Positions 51,708-62,942 of a stretch of 64,000 bases of DNA are shown here, one piece after another. The stretch lies in assembly GCA_951799405.1 (NCBI GenBank), contig OX637333.1:17049960-17113959 (forward strand), read 5' to 3'. A program made the translations under genes and the position numbers. Within the stretch, counting starts at the first letter, position 1; each line of letters begins with the position of its first letter. This DNA is from Agapetus fuscipes. Its lineage: Eukaryota > Arthropoda > Insecta > Trichoptera > Glossosomatidae. The notes beneath the pieces are model-generated. The model was not told where the DNA came from, ran no database searches, and saw only the letters and a list, made by a program, of their open reading frames with translations.

Positions 51708-52560
51708 GTCTTATTAACAAATTGTTGATTGCAAAAAATAATATTTATTTAAAACGTAACATGGAAAATATTCACTGCGAAAATGTTGCGTATCACTTGC
51801 TGACGTAATTCAAAGTAGTAGAGAGTGTTTGTTATAGCTCAAAGCCAGCGCGGTATAGATCTGCTTTCGGCGAGCTCCTGAGAGCGAATGAAAGATAAGA
51901 GGAAACGCACGCAATATAAAGCCATTTGTAAAATAATAAAATAAATAGATCTTATGAAAAATAAAATTTGAAAAAAATTACAAGTAAACTTAAGATTCTA
52001 TTTTTTAATATTTGAAAATTATTGGTCACAAAAAACGATTTTTTGAGATTTTATTTGGAGATACAATACATACTTTTTTTTAAGTTTTTGCTTCTAGATT
52101 TTTTGTTGTATTCCAGTTTTCTTAATCTCAATCAAACTTAAAATCACACTACAAACTAAAACAGGATATTAAGTGTATTAGTAAATTTTTTTCAGATTTC
52201 AAAATACCACCAATTTACAGAAAAACTGGTTCAAAAATTGTATGTTTTCCACTTACCGCAAGAAGGTGTTCGTAATTTTTACTTTTTCAAGTAATAAAAG
52301 CGTTTATAGACATATATTATTTAACGCAGATTGCAAATGAAATGTTAAATTAACTCTAACAGTTGTCAAAAATTTATATTTGTCCATATTTATTGAAAAA
52401 AAACCACGTCAAAAACTGTGTTTTCGAGAAATTTCCTAGCACCCTCTTAATAATTAATAATGTTATATTACTTGCATAGGCACTATTTTGTATATTTTGT
52501 AAAAATTGGTATTTACAAGAACGACGTCACTTCTGGTACTCGTACATCATTTACCATCAT
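51708..52560. other. No recognised feature inside the 2.8-kb element
   Basis: AT-rich interior with no ORF or repeat recognised. Confidence 0.3.
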
Positions 52561-52629
52561 CCGCAGACCAGACCCCCCCCCCCCCTTAATGCGAATGACA
52601 TAATATATGGACAGCCCCTAAGAGTGAAA

Positions 52630-52735
52630 GAACAAAGGAGGGCAGTGAAAGAGCGGCTGACAAAAATAAAGCACAGAGGTAAGTGTGGAAGAGGAAGAGG
52701 AAAAGTTTGATCAAATAATGTAAATTGCTAACACC
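52630..52735 (+). repeat. Degenerate RTE 3' fragment
   Basis: GGTAAGTGTGGAAGAGGAAG corresponds to the G-C-R-G-R-G-R-P-R-K stretch of the RTE ORF. It is interrupted from its left half by the 2.8-kb element. Confidence 0.4.
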
Positions 52736-52851
52736 TAGAATCTGCTAAGTGCAGAAAAGCACTTCTTACTTGCTAGATAAAAATACAGTGGTACCTCGGG
52801 ATACATATGAGTTTGAGCGCCCAAAATTTGGTTTTGTGACACGGTTTGAGA

Positions 52852-52939
52852 GACGACTGAGGATGAACTGAATTTGAAAACACTGTCAGGCAGTGATTTG
52901 TGACAAAGTGTTTTCAAATTCAGTTCATCCTCAGTCGTC
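52852..52939. repeat. Perfect 33-bp stem hairpin
   Basis: Arms 52852-52884 and 52907-52939 (GACGACTGAGGATGAACTGA...) with a 22-base loop, directly upstream of a hammerhead-like motif. Confidence 0.85.
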
Positions 52940-52953
52940 GTGCAGAGAGGATG

Positions 52954-52997
52954 TTCTCCTGATGACGTCGGCTACGTCGCTAACGAAACGTCGAGAA
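52954..52997 (+). ncRNA. Hammerhead-ribozyme-like motif, copy 2
   Basis: Same layout as 34882-34925, with CTGATGA (the commoner core), GTCGGC/GCTAAC stem II (weaker), GAAA, CGTC, GAGAA pairing TTCTC. Confidence 0.45.
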
Positions 52998-53018
52998 TAA
53001 TGTAAGTTCTCTCTAAAC

Positions 53019-53438
53019 CAGGCCTGGCCAACCCAAATTGCATCCCGGGCCGCATTGATGGCCTAAAATTTCCCCAAGGGCCACACAAACCTGTCGCTAC
53101 CCCCCCCTCCCCCCCCCTCCACGACAATGTTTTTGCGGGAAAAATTCGATATTTTTTCAAAATTGCACCCCCATATTACGCATTAACGCTTAAATGTGTT
53201 GCCGCTGCAACTCAAATCGCTGAAAAAAAGCTCTAGTCCAGTCAAATAGTGTTTTTATCAGGAAAGTTCTGGGGTAGTTTTGATTTCAAAATTGTACAAA
53301 TTTAACGGCAATAAAGTTCTTAAATAAAAATATATACAAATACATAATATATAAAAAATCATCACACATGACCGCGGGCCGCACATAAAGGCGTCGCGGG
53401 CCGCATGCGGCCCGCGGGCCGCAGGTTGGCCAGGCCTG
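53019..53438. mobile_element. hAT-type MITE, 420 bp, perfect 8-bp duplication
   Basis: Ends CAGGCCTGGCCAACC / GGTTGGCCAGGCCTG; CTCTAAAC at 53011-53018 and 53439-53446. GCGGGCCGC-rich near the right end. It splits the hammerhead-bearing repeat. Confidence 0.88.
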
Positions 53439-53446
53439 CTCTAAAC

Positions 53447-53950
53447 GGTTCATTAAGGGTGATTGAGAGGTCAGCGCGCCCAACTTTGATGACCAAAATA
53501 GCCCGTATATTGAATGGTAAGGTAGTATTTTCTTTCCAGATTAAATTAACACATAAAATTAGGTATTTTTTTCCATAAAGTACCAATTCAAAATAATTTT
53601 ATTTACGGAGATACCTTAAATGGAGATTTCCACTGTTGTTATGAATAAATCCTAACTTTTTTTTATTTCAAAACATTCATTTCGATTAGTTTTATTTTTT
53701 CTAGATGAAAATTTTTTTTTTAAACTTTTCATTGGTGTTTTATAATTATTTAAAAAGTACCCAAATTTTGCATACGATCGTGTAGCTAAAATTGCATTTT
53801 AATGGTATATTTTCTTTTTAGGATTTGAAGTGATATTTTTTATGTGTTTAATGTAATTCTTAGTTTATTTTTCCTCTTCCAATTTATATTTAATAATGGA
53901 AAAATAATGATTTTCATACTAAACGCGATCCACCCTAGTGCGCCATTGTG
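53447..53950 (-). repeat. Dispersed repeat D, copy 2
   Basis: Inverse of 31005-31540. Confidence 0.6.
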
Positions 53951-54489
53951 TCGTTTTTTTGAACTATTCAAACAATTATATTTCCGAGAGACAAAAATCA
54001 TGACAATTTTCGGTGTTCATATTTCCCCAGAAGCAAATATTTTTTTACGTTGTAACTTGGAGTTATCGTTTTATAAAAATGCATCAAAATTAAGACGGCC
54101 ACACGGCGCTGTTTAAAATCGTTTTTTATTTTTGTTTTCTCCGTGTTTGAGTACGTCAAATGTTATACTCGAGGCATGTACGTATTTTTGCGTACGGAAG
54201 AATGAACGTAAAAAAATCATTTTTTATACTCAATTACAGAGTTTTATTATAATATATAGAAATTGAGACGCTCGTGAGAGGTGCTGCTTTACATCCTCAT
54301 ACATTATTTGTATGCGCAACGGCTCAGTTAAAACGTTGACTTTCATACTTGGAGCTTAAATTCGCCCGCCGGCTTCCAATGGTCCAAAGTGTTCCAGAAG
54401 TTACAAACATTGTTTGTAAATTGTAAATTATTAACATTTTTTTTATCAAGATCGTTTATTTCTGAACTGTAATTTGTTGTGTACATTTC
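53951..54489. other. No recognised feature
   Basis: AT-rich; frame 53844-54116 runs partly through repeat D and shows no domain. Confidence 0.3.
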
Positions 54490-55160
54490 ATGACTTATAG
54501 GTTGGTATGCGGCTGACCACCCATGCTGTAGAAATTGGTTCTGCGTGTAAAACGTGTCTGCTTCTGAAAATGCATGTAATGTAAAACCCCAATGTGGCAT
54601 ATCTTTGCAACTTAGATTAGATTAGAACGTAATTTATTACATGCATACTAGGTTGGTATGCGACTGACCACCCATACTGTAAAAAATGGTTCACTTTGCC
54701 AATGTCACCCCTGCTTCAGGGAAGGTCGGCAAGAGTTGCAGGGCTTATGTTCATTTGAGATTGGGTTTTTTTTATATTGTAGGTCCACATGCGGCATGTG
54801 TAAGCGCGAAATTATGCATGTCTGCTTGTGGGAATGCCTTTAATATGAATCTCAAATGATACATATCTTTGCAGCTTAGATTTAGATTAGATTTTAGATA
54901 CCTTGACTTAAAGGTTGGTATGAGGCAGACCACACATACTGTAAAAAATGGTTCACTTTGCCAATGTCACCCCTGCTTCAGGGAAGGTCGGAAAGAGTTA
55001 CAGGGCTTATGTTCATTTGAGATTGGGGTTTTTATATTGTAGGTCCACATGCGGCATGTGTAAGCGCGAAATTATGCATGTCTGCTTGTGGGAATGCATT
55101 TGATATGAATCTCAAATGATACATATCTTTGCAGCTTAGATTTAGATTAGATTTTAGAAA
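54490..55160 (+). repeat. Three head-to-tail RTE tail modules
   Basis: 54490-54626 (internally deleted), 54648-54895 and 54900-55158, all plus strand. The last two are near-identical, ending GCAGCTTAGATTTAGATTAG. Confidence 0.8.
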
Positions 55161-55319
55161 ATGGACATCCGTATCCATAACTGAAACTATCGGATACTCG
55201 AAACTAAAAAAAAACTCTTATCCGTATACAAAACAGATTGAAAAATGTAATGAAAATGTCGTCTGTAACATCGTTTCAATATTTTTTTTTGCATTTTTCA
55301 GTTAATACGGAGCTTTAAT

Positions 55320-55366
<47 letters not shown>

Positions 55367-56734
55367 TTATTTTTGTTTTATTTATTTTCAATTTAATTGA
55401 TTTTCTTCTGAAAAATTATGTATGCTCCTAAAAATATTTTTTTTTTTTTTTTTATATCATATTATGTTTACATTTATTTCTAACCCTCATGCGAAAGCAG
55501 ATGCTTGTGTGCATTAAGGGCGAGAGCTTAACTACTTATATTTAACATTCCATTAACTAATACATTTTTTACCAAATTTAACATAACTATTTTAACTATT
55601 TAATTATTAAATATATTTATCTTATGTATCTTAACTATTTTGATTATTTACTAATTCAATTTTTTTTTTTTTTTTTTTTTTTATTCAATTTAAAATTAGG
55701 TTACATTAAATATTTACATTTTTTTTTTTTTTTTTTTTTATATATTGTTATTAGAATCTAACCCTCAGGCGAAAGTGAATGAAATAATAATCACGTATTC
55801 TTGTGTGATTGATTAAAAAACTTAATGATAGCCTAGAAATAATGCCATACAATCAATGTTCTTATTTGTAGGTATTTTATTTTCAAAATCTCTTAAAAAT
55901 CTAATATCCGTGACCGAAACATTCCAAAACTAGCGGATATCCGAAATAATATCATTTAACTGTACGAAATTATGTGCTGGATAATCAAAATGATAAACAA
56001 AACAAAAAAATATTTCATGGTAAATGTTTTCTCTCTTCGGTAATATTGAATTTTGAAACGGTTGTCGACCTCTAGAACATTAACATTATGGTGAAAAAAA
56101 CTATACGTGTGTGTGTGTGTTGGCGAGCGATATTTTGTTGATGTATTAATAAAGTATTGACAACATTCTCTGTAAAGTTATGTGAAACCTTTTTTAATTT
56201 TTAAAATTTATTAAATTTTGGCTATTAAGACGAAAATTAAAGTTAAAAAGTACATATGTACTTAATCTTCAATCAGAAATAGTGCCTCTTGGAGACATTG
56301 TCTATAATGCTAACGTAACGTCGGTAATAATGTGTGAGTATAACTAGAGATGTTGTGGATATTAATTGTAATCGTAATTTAAACATTCAAGTATCCGAAA
56401 TAAAAATAAAAACATGTTCGGAACCGAAACCGATACAAAAGATTCGGATAATTTCGGATAGGGGTGTAGACGGAGTCTAAATCCAACATGTTATTATACT
56501 GTAACTGTAACTCTGTCAACATTCTGCTAGGGGTTGTCAGAGCCTCTGCAGATTTGCTTCCATCTTTCCCTATCCGTGAATGACTCTTTCAATTCATTCG
56601 TATCCATCAACGTTTTCATAGGTTTCCTTCTTTTGCATTCACTTGTACGTCGCATTCTTTCAATATTTTTTTGCAACTTAGATTAAACATTATAGACTTA
56701 CGTGACTGATGATCTGTAATAATAATAATCTATA
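55161..56734. other. AT-rich spacer with long T tracts
   Basis: T runs at about 55321-55364, 55440-55453, 55659-55681 and 55720-55739, and (GT)n at about 56106-56120. CGGATA/ATCCG words recur (55185-56460), suggesting a decayed MITE pair. No gene. Confidence 0.4.
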
Positions 56735-57101
56735 ATCTAAATTGCAAGGATATATTCATTTAAAGCTCTCAAATGTATGCCCGCAAACAAGCACATGTAG
56801 TTCGCGCTTACAAATGCTGAATGTGAACTTACAAATGAAAAACCTCAAATGAATAAAAGCCCTACAACTTTAGGCGACCTTTCCTGACACAGGGGTGACA
56901 TTGGCAAAGTGAATTGGCAAAGTTTTGCGCTTGATAACCACAATCTATAATCTAAGTTGAAAGGGTATGTTAACATTTAAGATTCATATAAAGCGCATTC
57001 TCACAAGCATACACGCTTGTAAGATCGCATTTACAAATGCTGCATGTGTATTTACAAATTGAAACCAAAACCGACAATCAACCAATCTATTAGTCAAGGA
57101 T
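56735..57101 (-). repeat. Two RTE tail modules, minus strand
   Basis: 56735-56935 (AAATTGCAAGGATATATTCA to GACATTGGCAAAGTG) and 56943-57101 (diverged, ending ATTAGTCAAGG). Confidence 0.65.
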
Positions 57102-57115
57102 CTGGTATATTAACT

Positions 57116-57225
57116 GGTTATATACAAGGATAAATGGTATATTTTGTGTGCTCCGCTAGGATTCGAATCCACAACCTTCCATTCAGAGTCCGAAGTGTTA
57201 CCACTACACTACGGACTGATAAGAT
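57116..57225 (-). repeat. tRNA-headed SINE family 1, minus copy
   Basis: GATAAATGGTATATTTTGTG, CTAGGATTCGAATCCACAAC, then ACTACACTACGGACT. Confidence 0.7.
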
Positions 57226-57454
57226 ATAAAAGAAGATAAAAAATGATGAATAAAATGAAAATATTTTTTATGGCCAAACTTGTTTTAATGCACTGGTTTG
57301 CTATCACTAGGACCTACACTTTGAAAATATAAAAAAAATACGTATGTGTGAGAAAGACGAAACAGTACTTTTCCACGCCTTTGTTAAAACGACAAAACAT
57401 GCTCTGGTCACACTTTCTCCATGTGGATTAAAGATGCAAAAAAAGTTAAATAAT

Positions 57455-57797
57455 TCTAACATAGAATAATACTTGTGTCAAATCATTTCTTTTTGCAATT
57501 TTTGATGCATAACTTACGGAATGAGCCATGCGGTCGTAAATACTCAACAATAGCGTTTAAACACAAGTTTATAAAAACTAAAACGCTCGCTAAGAGTGTC
57601 AAGATAATTTACATTATTTTTTTATGAAACGTAATGCTTGAGTAAGAACATTAAGTTATATACTTCAGCAACAACATCTGGCCATGATCAGTCAAAGTTA
57701 TTTGACATAAAATTACGATTTTAGTTTCATAAAACAATTAAAGAGGTTCTTTAGTCCCGATATTAATAATCTTCTTAAGCTCTCGTATAACCTTAAA
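57455..57797 (-). repeat. Dispersed repeat E, inverted full copy
   Basis: Inverse of 2190-2530 over its length. Followed by 57798-57865, matching the downstream part of the 34.9-kb hammerhead repeat (AATATCCGATTTAAATT). Confidence 0.65.
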
Positions 57798-58009
57798 TAT
57801 CCGATTTAAATTTAAATTAAGTTTTGAAATTTGTTCAGTTTTAAAAATTAATATAGGTAATTGTCAAAATGTCAAACTACCGTAATTCTAACTTAAACCT
57901 AACTAGAATAGGTTGGTGTATTGCATTCCTCTTCGCAAATCTATTTTTTTTAAATAAAAAAAATAAAAAAATAAAAATTTCAATGTAAGAGCAATAGATG
58001 ATTTATTTG

Positions 58010-58125
58010 ATAAGCTCCGTCATTTATCAGGCCCTCTGCGAGCTTGGTTGTCACCATAGTCGGCAAAAAAATCTCGAGCAAGATCCAGTTGCTGTAAGGC
58101 TGGATGAACCTTTGTGACCGGTGTT
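58010..58125 (+). repeat. Dispersed ~100-bp repeat, copy 2
   Basis: CCCTCTGCGAGCTTGGTTGT ... GCTGTAAGGCTGGATGAACC; see 51050. Confidence 0.5.
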
Positions 58126-58179
58126 CTTTGTAAAGGTTATTTTTGTTGGAGTTATGTTGTTTTTACTTTTTTATTTCAG

Positions 58180-58375
58180 ACTGTGTGCAGAATGATGATT
58201 CGTCCGCCATCTCGGATTGGCCAGAGTCTTTGGATGCTGAGGACAACAGTATGGGAATTCCAATAGAAAATGAGACTGTTAGAGATATCAAAAAGGAAAG
58301 AAACATCAAAGACTCTTATAACATTTCCTCAGAAAGTTCACATGGGACTTCAGAAAAGAAGCATGTATGCTTAAG
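58180..58375 (+). CDS. Probable internal exon (polar linker), unidentified gene
   Basis: Acceptor TTATTTCAG (ends 58179) and donor TTAAG|GTAATG (58375/58376) bracket 196 bp of open frame: C-V-Q-N-D-D-S-S-A, S-D-W-P-E-S-L-D-A-E-D, D-I-K-K-E-R-N and S-E-K-K-H-V-C-L. The acidic/polar composition is like linkers between ZAD and C2H2 fingers. It ends two bases into a codon, and the exon at 62943 starts with one base, so they can splice together. Link to the ZAD ORF at 48684 is inferred from strand and composition only. Confidence 0.5.
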
Positions 58376-58449
58376 GTAATGCTCGTAGACCCACACGGCT
58401 TAAACTGAGCGTAGATGATGTCACAGGTCTAGGTGAGTAGGGTGCTAAG

Positions 58450-58697
58450 CTAAATCTAAATCAAGTTGCAAAGATATGTATCATTTGAGATTCATATTAA
58501 ATGCATTCTCACAAGCAGACACATAAATTCATGCTAACACATGCCGCATGTGGACCTACAATATAAAAATCCAATCTCAAATGAACATAAGCCCTGCAAC
58601 TCTTGCCGACCTTCCCTGAAACAGGGGTGACATTGGCAAAGTGAACCATTTTTTACAGAGTGGGTGGTCAGCCTCATACCAACCTATAAGTCAAGGA
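58450..58697 (-). repeat. RTE tail module, standalone full copy
   Basis: CAAGTTGCAAAGATATGTAT to CTATAAGTCAAGG; both usual ends, no LINE. Confidence 0.75.
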
Positions 58698-58759
58698 AAG
58701 CAATTACAAAAAATGCAGGATGCTATTTCGTCCCCTTAGTGCTTGCTTGTATTATGTCC

Positions 58760-58990
58760 ATCAGAGGTAATTTCACATGAGCAATGTTTGTATGTGCACT
58801 GGACCCATGTGTCTTATGAAAACTGGAAATTGGTTTTTAGAATACCTACTTTAAACAACTCACACATTATCTTGTTTTACGTTTTTTCTTGGCTCAGATT
58901 GTGTAGAAAGTGATTCTTAAGACAATTTCATTATAAGGTCATGTTTGAATCAAATGGTAGATAAGCCACACAAGCACTGGGGGGGGATGA
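58760..58990 (+). pseudogene. CR1-like LINE 3' fragment
   Basis: Same DNA family as 50455-50735 (ATGTGTCTTATGAAAAC, GGCTCAGATTGTGTAGAA). Confidence 0.45.
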
Positions 58991-59064
58991 TTTAGCTAGC
59001 AACACAGCAGGGCGAAGTTTAAATTGTTCTCCAGTCTTATTAAAGTAATTAATGATATGTACCA

Positions 59065-59287
59065 GTGGTGAAGGGTGCCATACAAGCAGATTCCCATCGG
59101 TTCCCTGTTTAAAATGAGGTAAACATGATAATAATGTAGACTGCATGGTTTCAATGGGGAAAAAACATTTATTGTTTCTTTGGTTTTATATGTATTTTTT
59201 TACTTTGTGCCTATATTTTGTAACTACTTTGTAACATCATTCTAAAAGGGAAGTCGATGGGAACCGGCTTGTATGGCACCCTTCACA
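59065..59287. repeat. Inverted repeat, ~42-bp arms
   Basis: GAAGGGTGCCATACAAGC near 59067 and its inverse near 59270 with a few mismatches; 140-bp spacer. Possible MITE remnant. Confidence 0.5.
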
Positions 59288-60010
59288 CTGATATGTACGG
59301 AGGAGCATGGAAGTATATTCAATGGAAGGGCTATGTATGTGATTTAGTACCAATCGACATCATCTTTGACATTGTTTATAGTGCTGTCTCGCTCACGGCA
59401 TATGAAATGTTTTTGTTATTTTCTATGTAAGTAACGTGTCTCTACTCCGTCTTCAATCTATTTACACATCACCATGGAATCACCATGGCAACAGACTTAG
59501 TTACTAGTGTTGTTGAAAGTATTAAAATATCTGATAAATTCCGAATTCAAAAATGTTCCGATCTCATTGTGTGCGGGATGATTTTCACAAGTACCTATTA
59601 CCGCAAGTATAGAAGTTACATACTTGAAGAAGCAAGTACCTATATATTTTAACATCACTAGTTCTAGAAATGGCTGTCACTTTCGCAAACAAAATATTTC
59701 GACAAACAAAAAATAAATTTTATCAAGGTAATCATATAGAATAGTGATTAAAGTGAAATATTATTCCATGTTCTATAACACATTTACTCCCTTTTGTTGG
59801 CACATTTAGAAAATACCCAGTTTGGCATTTATATGGATTTTTTTTCCAATTAGGTAACCACAGATCAAGGAAGAAAGGAGATATGGCATGTGGGCGTTCC
59901 CTTGGTAAATCCGATATGCTCAAAACGATCATAATCGAAAATCCATATTTTTGCGCAAATCAGTCATGTTTAGACCGCTGTACTAGCAACTGCTCCTGGT
60001 TTTTATCAAA
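59288..60010. other. No recognised feature
   Basis: AT-rich; no gene or repeat with a partner here. Confidence 0.3.
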
Positions 60011-60127
60011 ATGCCTTATTTTTATGTTTTACCGTGTAAAAATAACAGTCAAAATAAGGAGTATAAGGATCCTGGTACTATTTTTTTCCGTTTAAGTAAT
60101 GAATTGCACCCGCATTGCACATTTTAA
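60011..60127 (+). pseudogene. Decayed THAP-domain N-terminus
   Basis: ATG frame of 38 codons: L-P-C-K-N-N-S-Q-N-K, K-D-P-G-T-I-F-F-R-L. The C-K-N-N-S then F-F-R-L spacing matches THAP zinc fingers, but the first Cys is missing and the frame stops early. Source could be a P-like transposon or a THAP gene. Confidence 0.45.
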
Positions 60128-60824
60128 ATCATTTTACATATTTGAAGCACTTAAATATTTGACGTTTGTCGTTGATTGCGTCAGTTTTGTTTACGTCATC
60201 GTTAGAGATGTGCTGCGCGGTAGTATTCGTCGAATATCGATACCTCTGAAATTTGTTACAAGAAAAGACAAAAACTACTTGATAATGAAATTATGTTTTT
60301 ATTGTAACAATATAATTATAATGGAAGCCGTTGTTACGTTATGACTTCCAAAACAATCAATTAAGTGCTATCCACTTTTCGACCAATATATAATATTAAT
60401 AATTATATGAAGAATAAATATGGTTTTTTTTTGTGGATGTTAAGCAAATGCAAAACTAAGGAATTCGCGCTTTCTATAGCAACGTTCAAGTTCACAGAAG
60501 GCTCTTGAGGTGTGTTTCATACGAAAACAGCGCCCATCAAATAAATCCTCCTAATATAATTATTATATACATGAGCTAAATATTTATTAAATTGAAAGTT
60601 AAATTATGTGTGTATTAGTGTGTTTTGATATGTTTAATTCTTGTATATACAGGAATAATACAATGTTAACACGTATTTCTTCAGAGATTGAATTATCGAT
60701 ATTAACAAGTATCGATCGATAGCTAGCAGAGATTATCAACTTTGTACAACTCTACATCTGCGTTTTATTCTAAATCCGAATGTGAGTGTATGAGTGCGAG
60801 CTCAAAAACTCGCGATCAAAACGT
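60128..60824. other. No recognised feature
   Basis: AT-rich; ATCGAT words near 60230 and 60690-60720 suggest a decayed repeat. No gene. Confidence 0.3.
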
Positions 60825-60830
60825 CGTAAG

Positions 60831-61319
60831 TAGGGAATGCAATCACGGTATACCGAGATCTCGTATCAATCTTGAAAGACCAATCTTGCATCGAAAACAG
60901 TATGCCTATGATAGTCTGGTGACAATAGTGCCGACGAGCGTGGAATCTGAGAGGGCATTTGTTTCAGCAGGCTACGTATTGTCTCACGTAAGAAGCAGAT
61001 TATCTGATGCCACGATTGACATTCTATGCTCCTTAAGAAGTTTTTTTCAAAAATCCATGCCATGAGTTAACTGACATATTCAATGATAGTCTATGATTCT
61101 GATTAGCTTGTATTTCTGATTATAATAAAAAAAATCACAATAAAAGTTTTTTTAATATACATTCCTTGTCAACCTAAAGCAAAATGGCACTTTTTAGCAA
61201 AAAAATGTAACCATGTGGCCACTAAATGCGAGATCTTGCAAATACCGAGATCTCGCGAGATCAAATTTCCATAATCTCGCAAATTTTTCGCAGATTTTGC
61301 TGCAAGATTGCATTCCCTA
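60831..61319 (+). mobile_element. Internally deleted hAT element, 6-bp duplication
   Basis: Ends TAGGGAATGCAATC and GATTGCATTCCCTA, flanked by CGTAAG (60825-60830, 61320-61325). Subterminal CGAGATCTCG palindromes. It retains only the transposase dimerisation region. A second copy begins at 63874. Confidence 0.8.
60866..61065 (+). pseudogene. hAT transposase C-terminal dimerisation domain
   Basis: P-T-S-V-E-S-E-R-A-F-V-S-A-G, R-S-R-L-S-D-A-T-I-D and L-C-S-L-R-S-F-F match the conserved hAT C-terminal block (S-E-R-x-F-S-x-A-G, R-x-x-L). Upstream catalytic parts are absent, and the frame runs into the element's left end. Confidence 0.8.
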
Positions 61320-61325
61320 CGTAAG

Positions 61326-61662
61326 AGACCCCGATTTCATGGCGCTTAGGCTCTTTCTACCCATCGCATTAGTAAATTTTTGAACTAATCAAGCGCTAGC
61401 TTCCATTGTAATTGTAATGTTAGTTCCCGCCTACCGAAAATATGGTGACAGCTGGTTTTGATACTGCAATAGGAACAAACCATATCTATATATTCCGTTA
61501 TCTATGTAGGTAACACACCTGTTGACAGTTGGAAGGTTACCGAAATACTGAATTTGGATTTTTGTATGAGTGGGGTAGCGTATTTCTAATTCTCAACGTA
61601 TTGATTTCTCAGCCCATCCAGTTCTATATATCGATGCGCAGGAGAATCTATAATCTATCTAT
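61326..61662. other. No recognised feature
   Basis: Ordinary AT-rich spacer. Confidence 0.3.
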
Positions 61663-62149
61663 AATCTAAGTTGCAAGGATATATTCATTCAAAGCTCTCA
61701 GATGTATGCCCACAAACAAACACGTGTAGTTCGCGCTTACAAATCGCACGTTTAATAATAAAGAGAAATAACTCGAAAATTGGGAAAATCAAGATTTTGT
61801 AATAAAACGCAAGAACAATGCGAGAAGAATAGGTAGAATGCGACAGCCGTTCAATTTGGACGAAGATGACCGAGATAAAGCATCGGCCGCCTTTTTCATC
61901 CCATACAAGTTGTACTGGCTGCCTGAACTTCAAACGTGATTTCCCAACATTAATGTTTTTTGAGTTATTGCTCTTTATTATTAAACGTGCGAAATGCTGA
62001 TTGTGTACTTACAAATAAAATCCAAACTCAAATGAACATAAGCCCTGCAACTCTTGCCGACATTCCCTGAAACAGGGGTGACATTGGCAAAGTGAACCAT
62101 TTTTTACAGTATGGGTGGTCAGCCTCATACCAACCTATAAGTCAAGGAA
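61663..62149 (-). repeat. RTE tail module split by a MITE
   Basis: Left half 61663-61744 and right half 61992-62149 are one tail module (close to the 709-944 copy), interrupted at AAAT. Confidence 0.8.
61745..61991. mobile_element. CGCACG-ended MITE, 247 bp, AAAT duplication
   Basis: CGCACGTTTAATAATAAAGA and its inverse at 61991; AAAT at 61741-61744 and 61992-61995. Removing it restores the tail-module sequence. Confidence 0.8.
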
Positions 62150-62479
62150 TACAAGTAATAAATAACATTTAAGTGAATCCTTTTAAAAAATAATCAAATA
62201 GCTTGAATAAATGTTATCAAAGCAAAATGCAATAGCCTTGGCATTATAGAAAAAACTGTCAGTGTTATGGCGTCACATGTAGTGAAATAAAAATGGATTT
62301 GCCGATGATCCGGGAGTTTTTCTATTCTGCAGCAAATGTGTATATATACGGAGGAGAATCCTTTTAAAAAATAATTTTAATAAATGTTATCAAAGCAAAA
62401 TGCAATAGCCGTTGTATGCCGAGGAAAAAAATGCTAAATGCAGACTAGCGCTTTACTGTCTTTTTCAAACTACCTACAT

Positions 62480-62840
62480 TGTACATAATATTATTACGAA
62501 TATGTAATTGTGTGTCTATATTAGTGTCTGTGATAAAGTATATTAGGTACGTATATAAATGCATTTGTATTGGTCAAGATTGCTTGAGTGTTCTAGTAGT
62601 CTCGCATGTGCCAATTCTCAATGATTCGAGAATAATCCTTATTCCTGCTATAAAAATGGACAAAGCTGTCTAGCGGAGAATATTCAAGGGACCGTTGCAT
62701 TGTGTAGGTGTAAAGTTGACTCTGTATGTGAACCGTATCTAAAATAATTATTATATAAATATATATGTAATAAGTAAATAAATTGTGTAAAAATAAATAA
62801 CCTCAATTTGTATTAAATTGAACCCGGTATAATCATAACA
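62480..62840 (+). repeat. Probable solo LTR
   Basis: The end GAACCCGGTATAATCATAAC-A (62840) resembles the DEK element LTR end (GAACCCAGG...GTAACA). GCTATAAAAATGG at about 62648 and AATAAA at about 62778 fit promoter and poly(A). The left end (TGTACATAATATT) is tentative. Confidence 0.45.
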
Positions 62841-62942
62841 ATATGACTCTGTCCTGCTTCTAGTGCCTAGCTAAGGGGCATCACATTATTTTTCCTTACA
62901 TTTTCAATATGCTGAATCTATTGATTGTAATGTTAATTTAAG

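Larger units (their letters stand above)
49839..52618. mobile_element. 2.8-kb TIR element, TA duplication
   Basis: AGGGGCCGTCCATAAATTAC at 49839 and the inverse of AGGGGCTGTCCATATATTAT ending at 52618, with TA at 49837-49838 and 52619-52620. Both ends are followed inward by C/G runs. No transposase is visible; the interior holds LINE and tail-module fragments. Confidence 0.7.

Noticed and set aside
52621..52679. Possible exon ending in AGAG|GTAAGT
   Set aside because: The same DNA aligns with the Gly/Arg-rich C-terminal stretch of the RTE ORF, so it is a degenerate LINE fragment.
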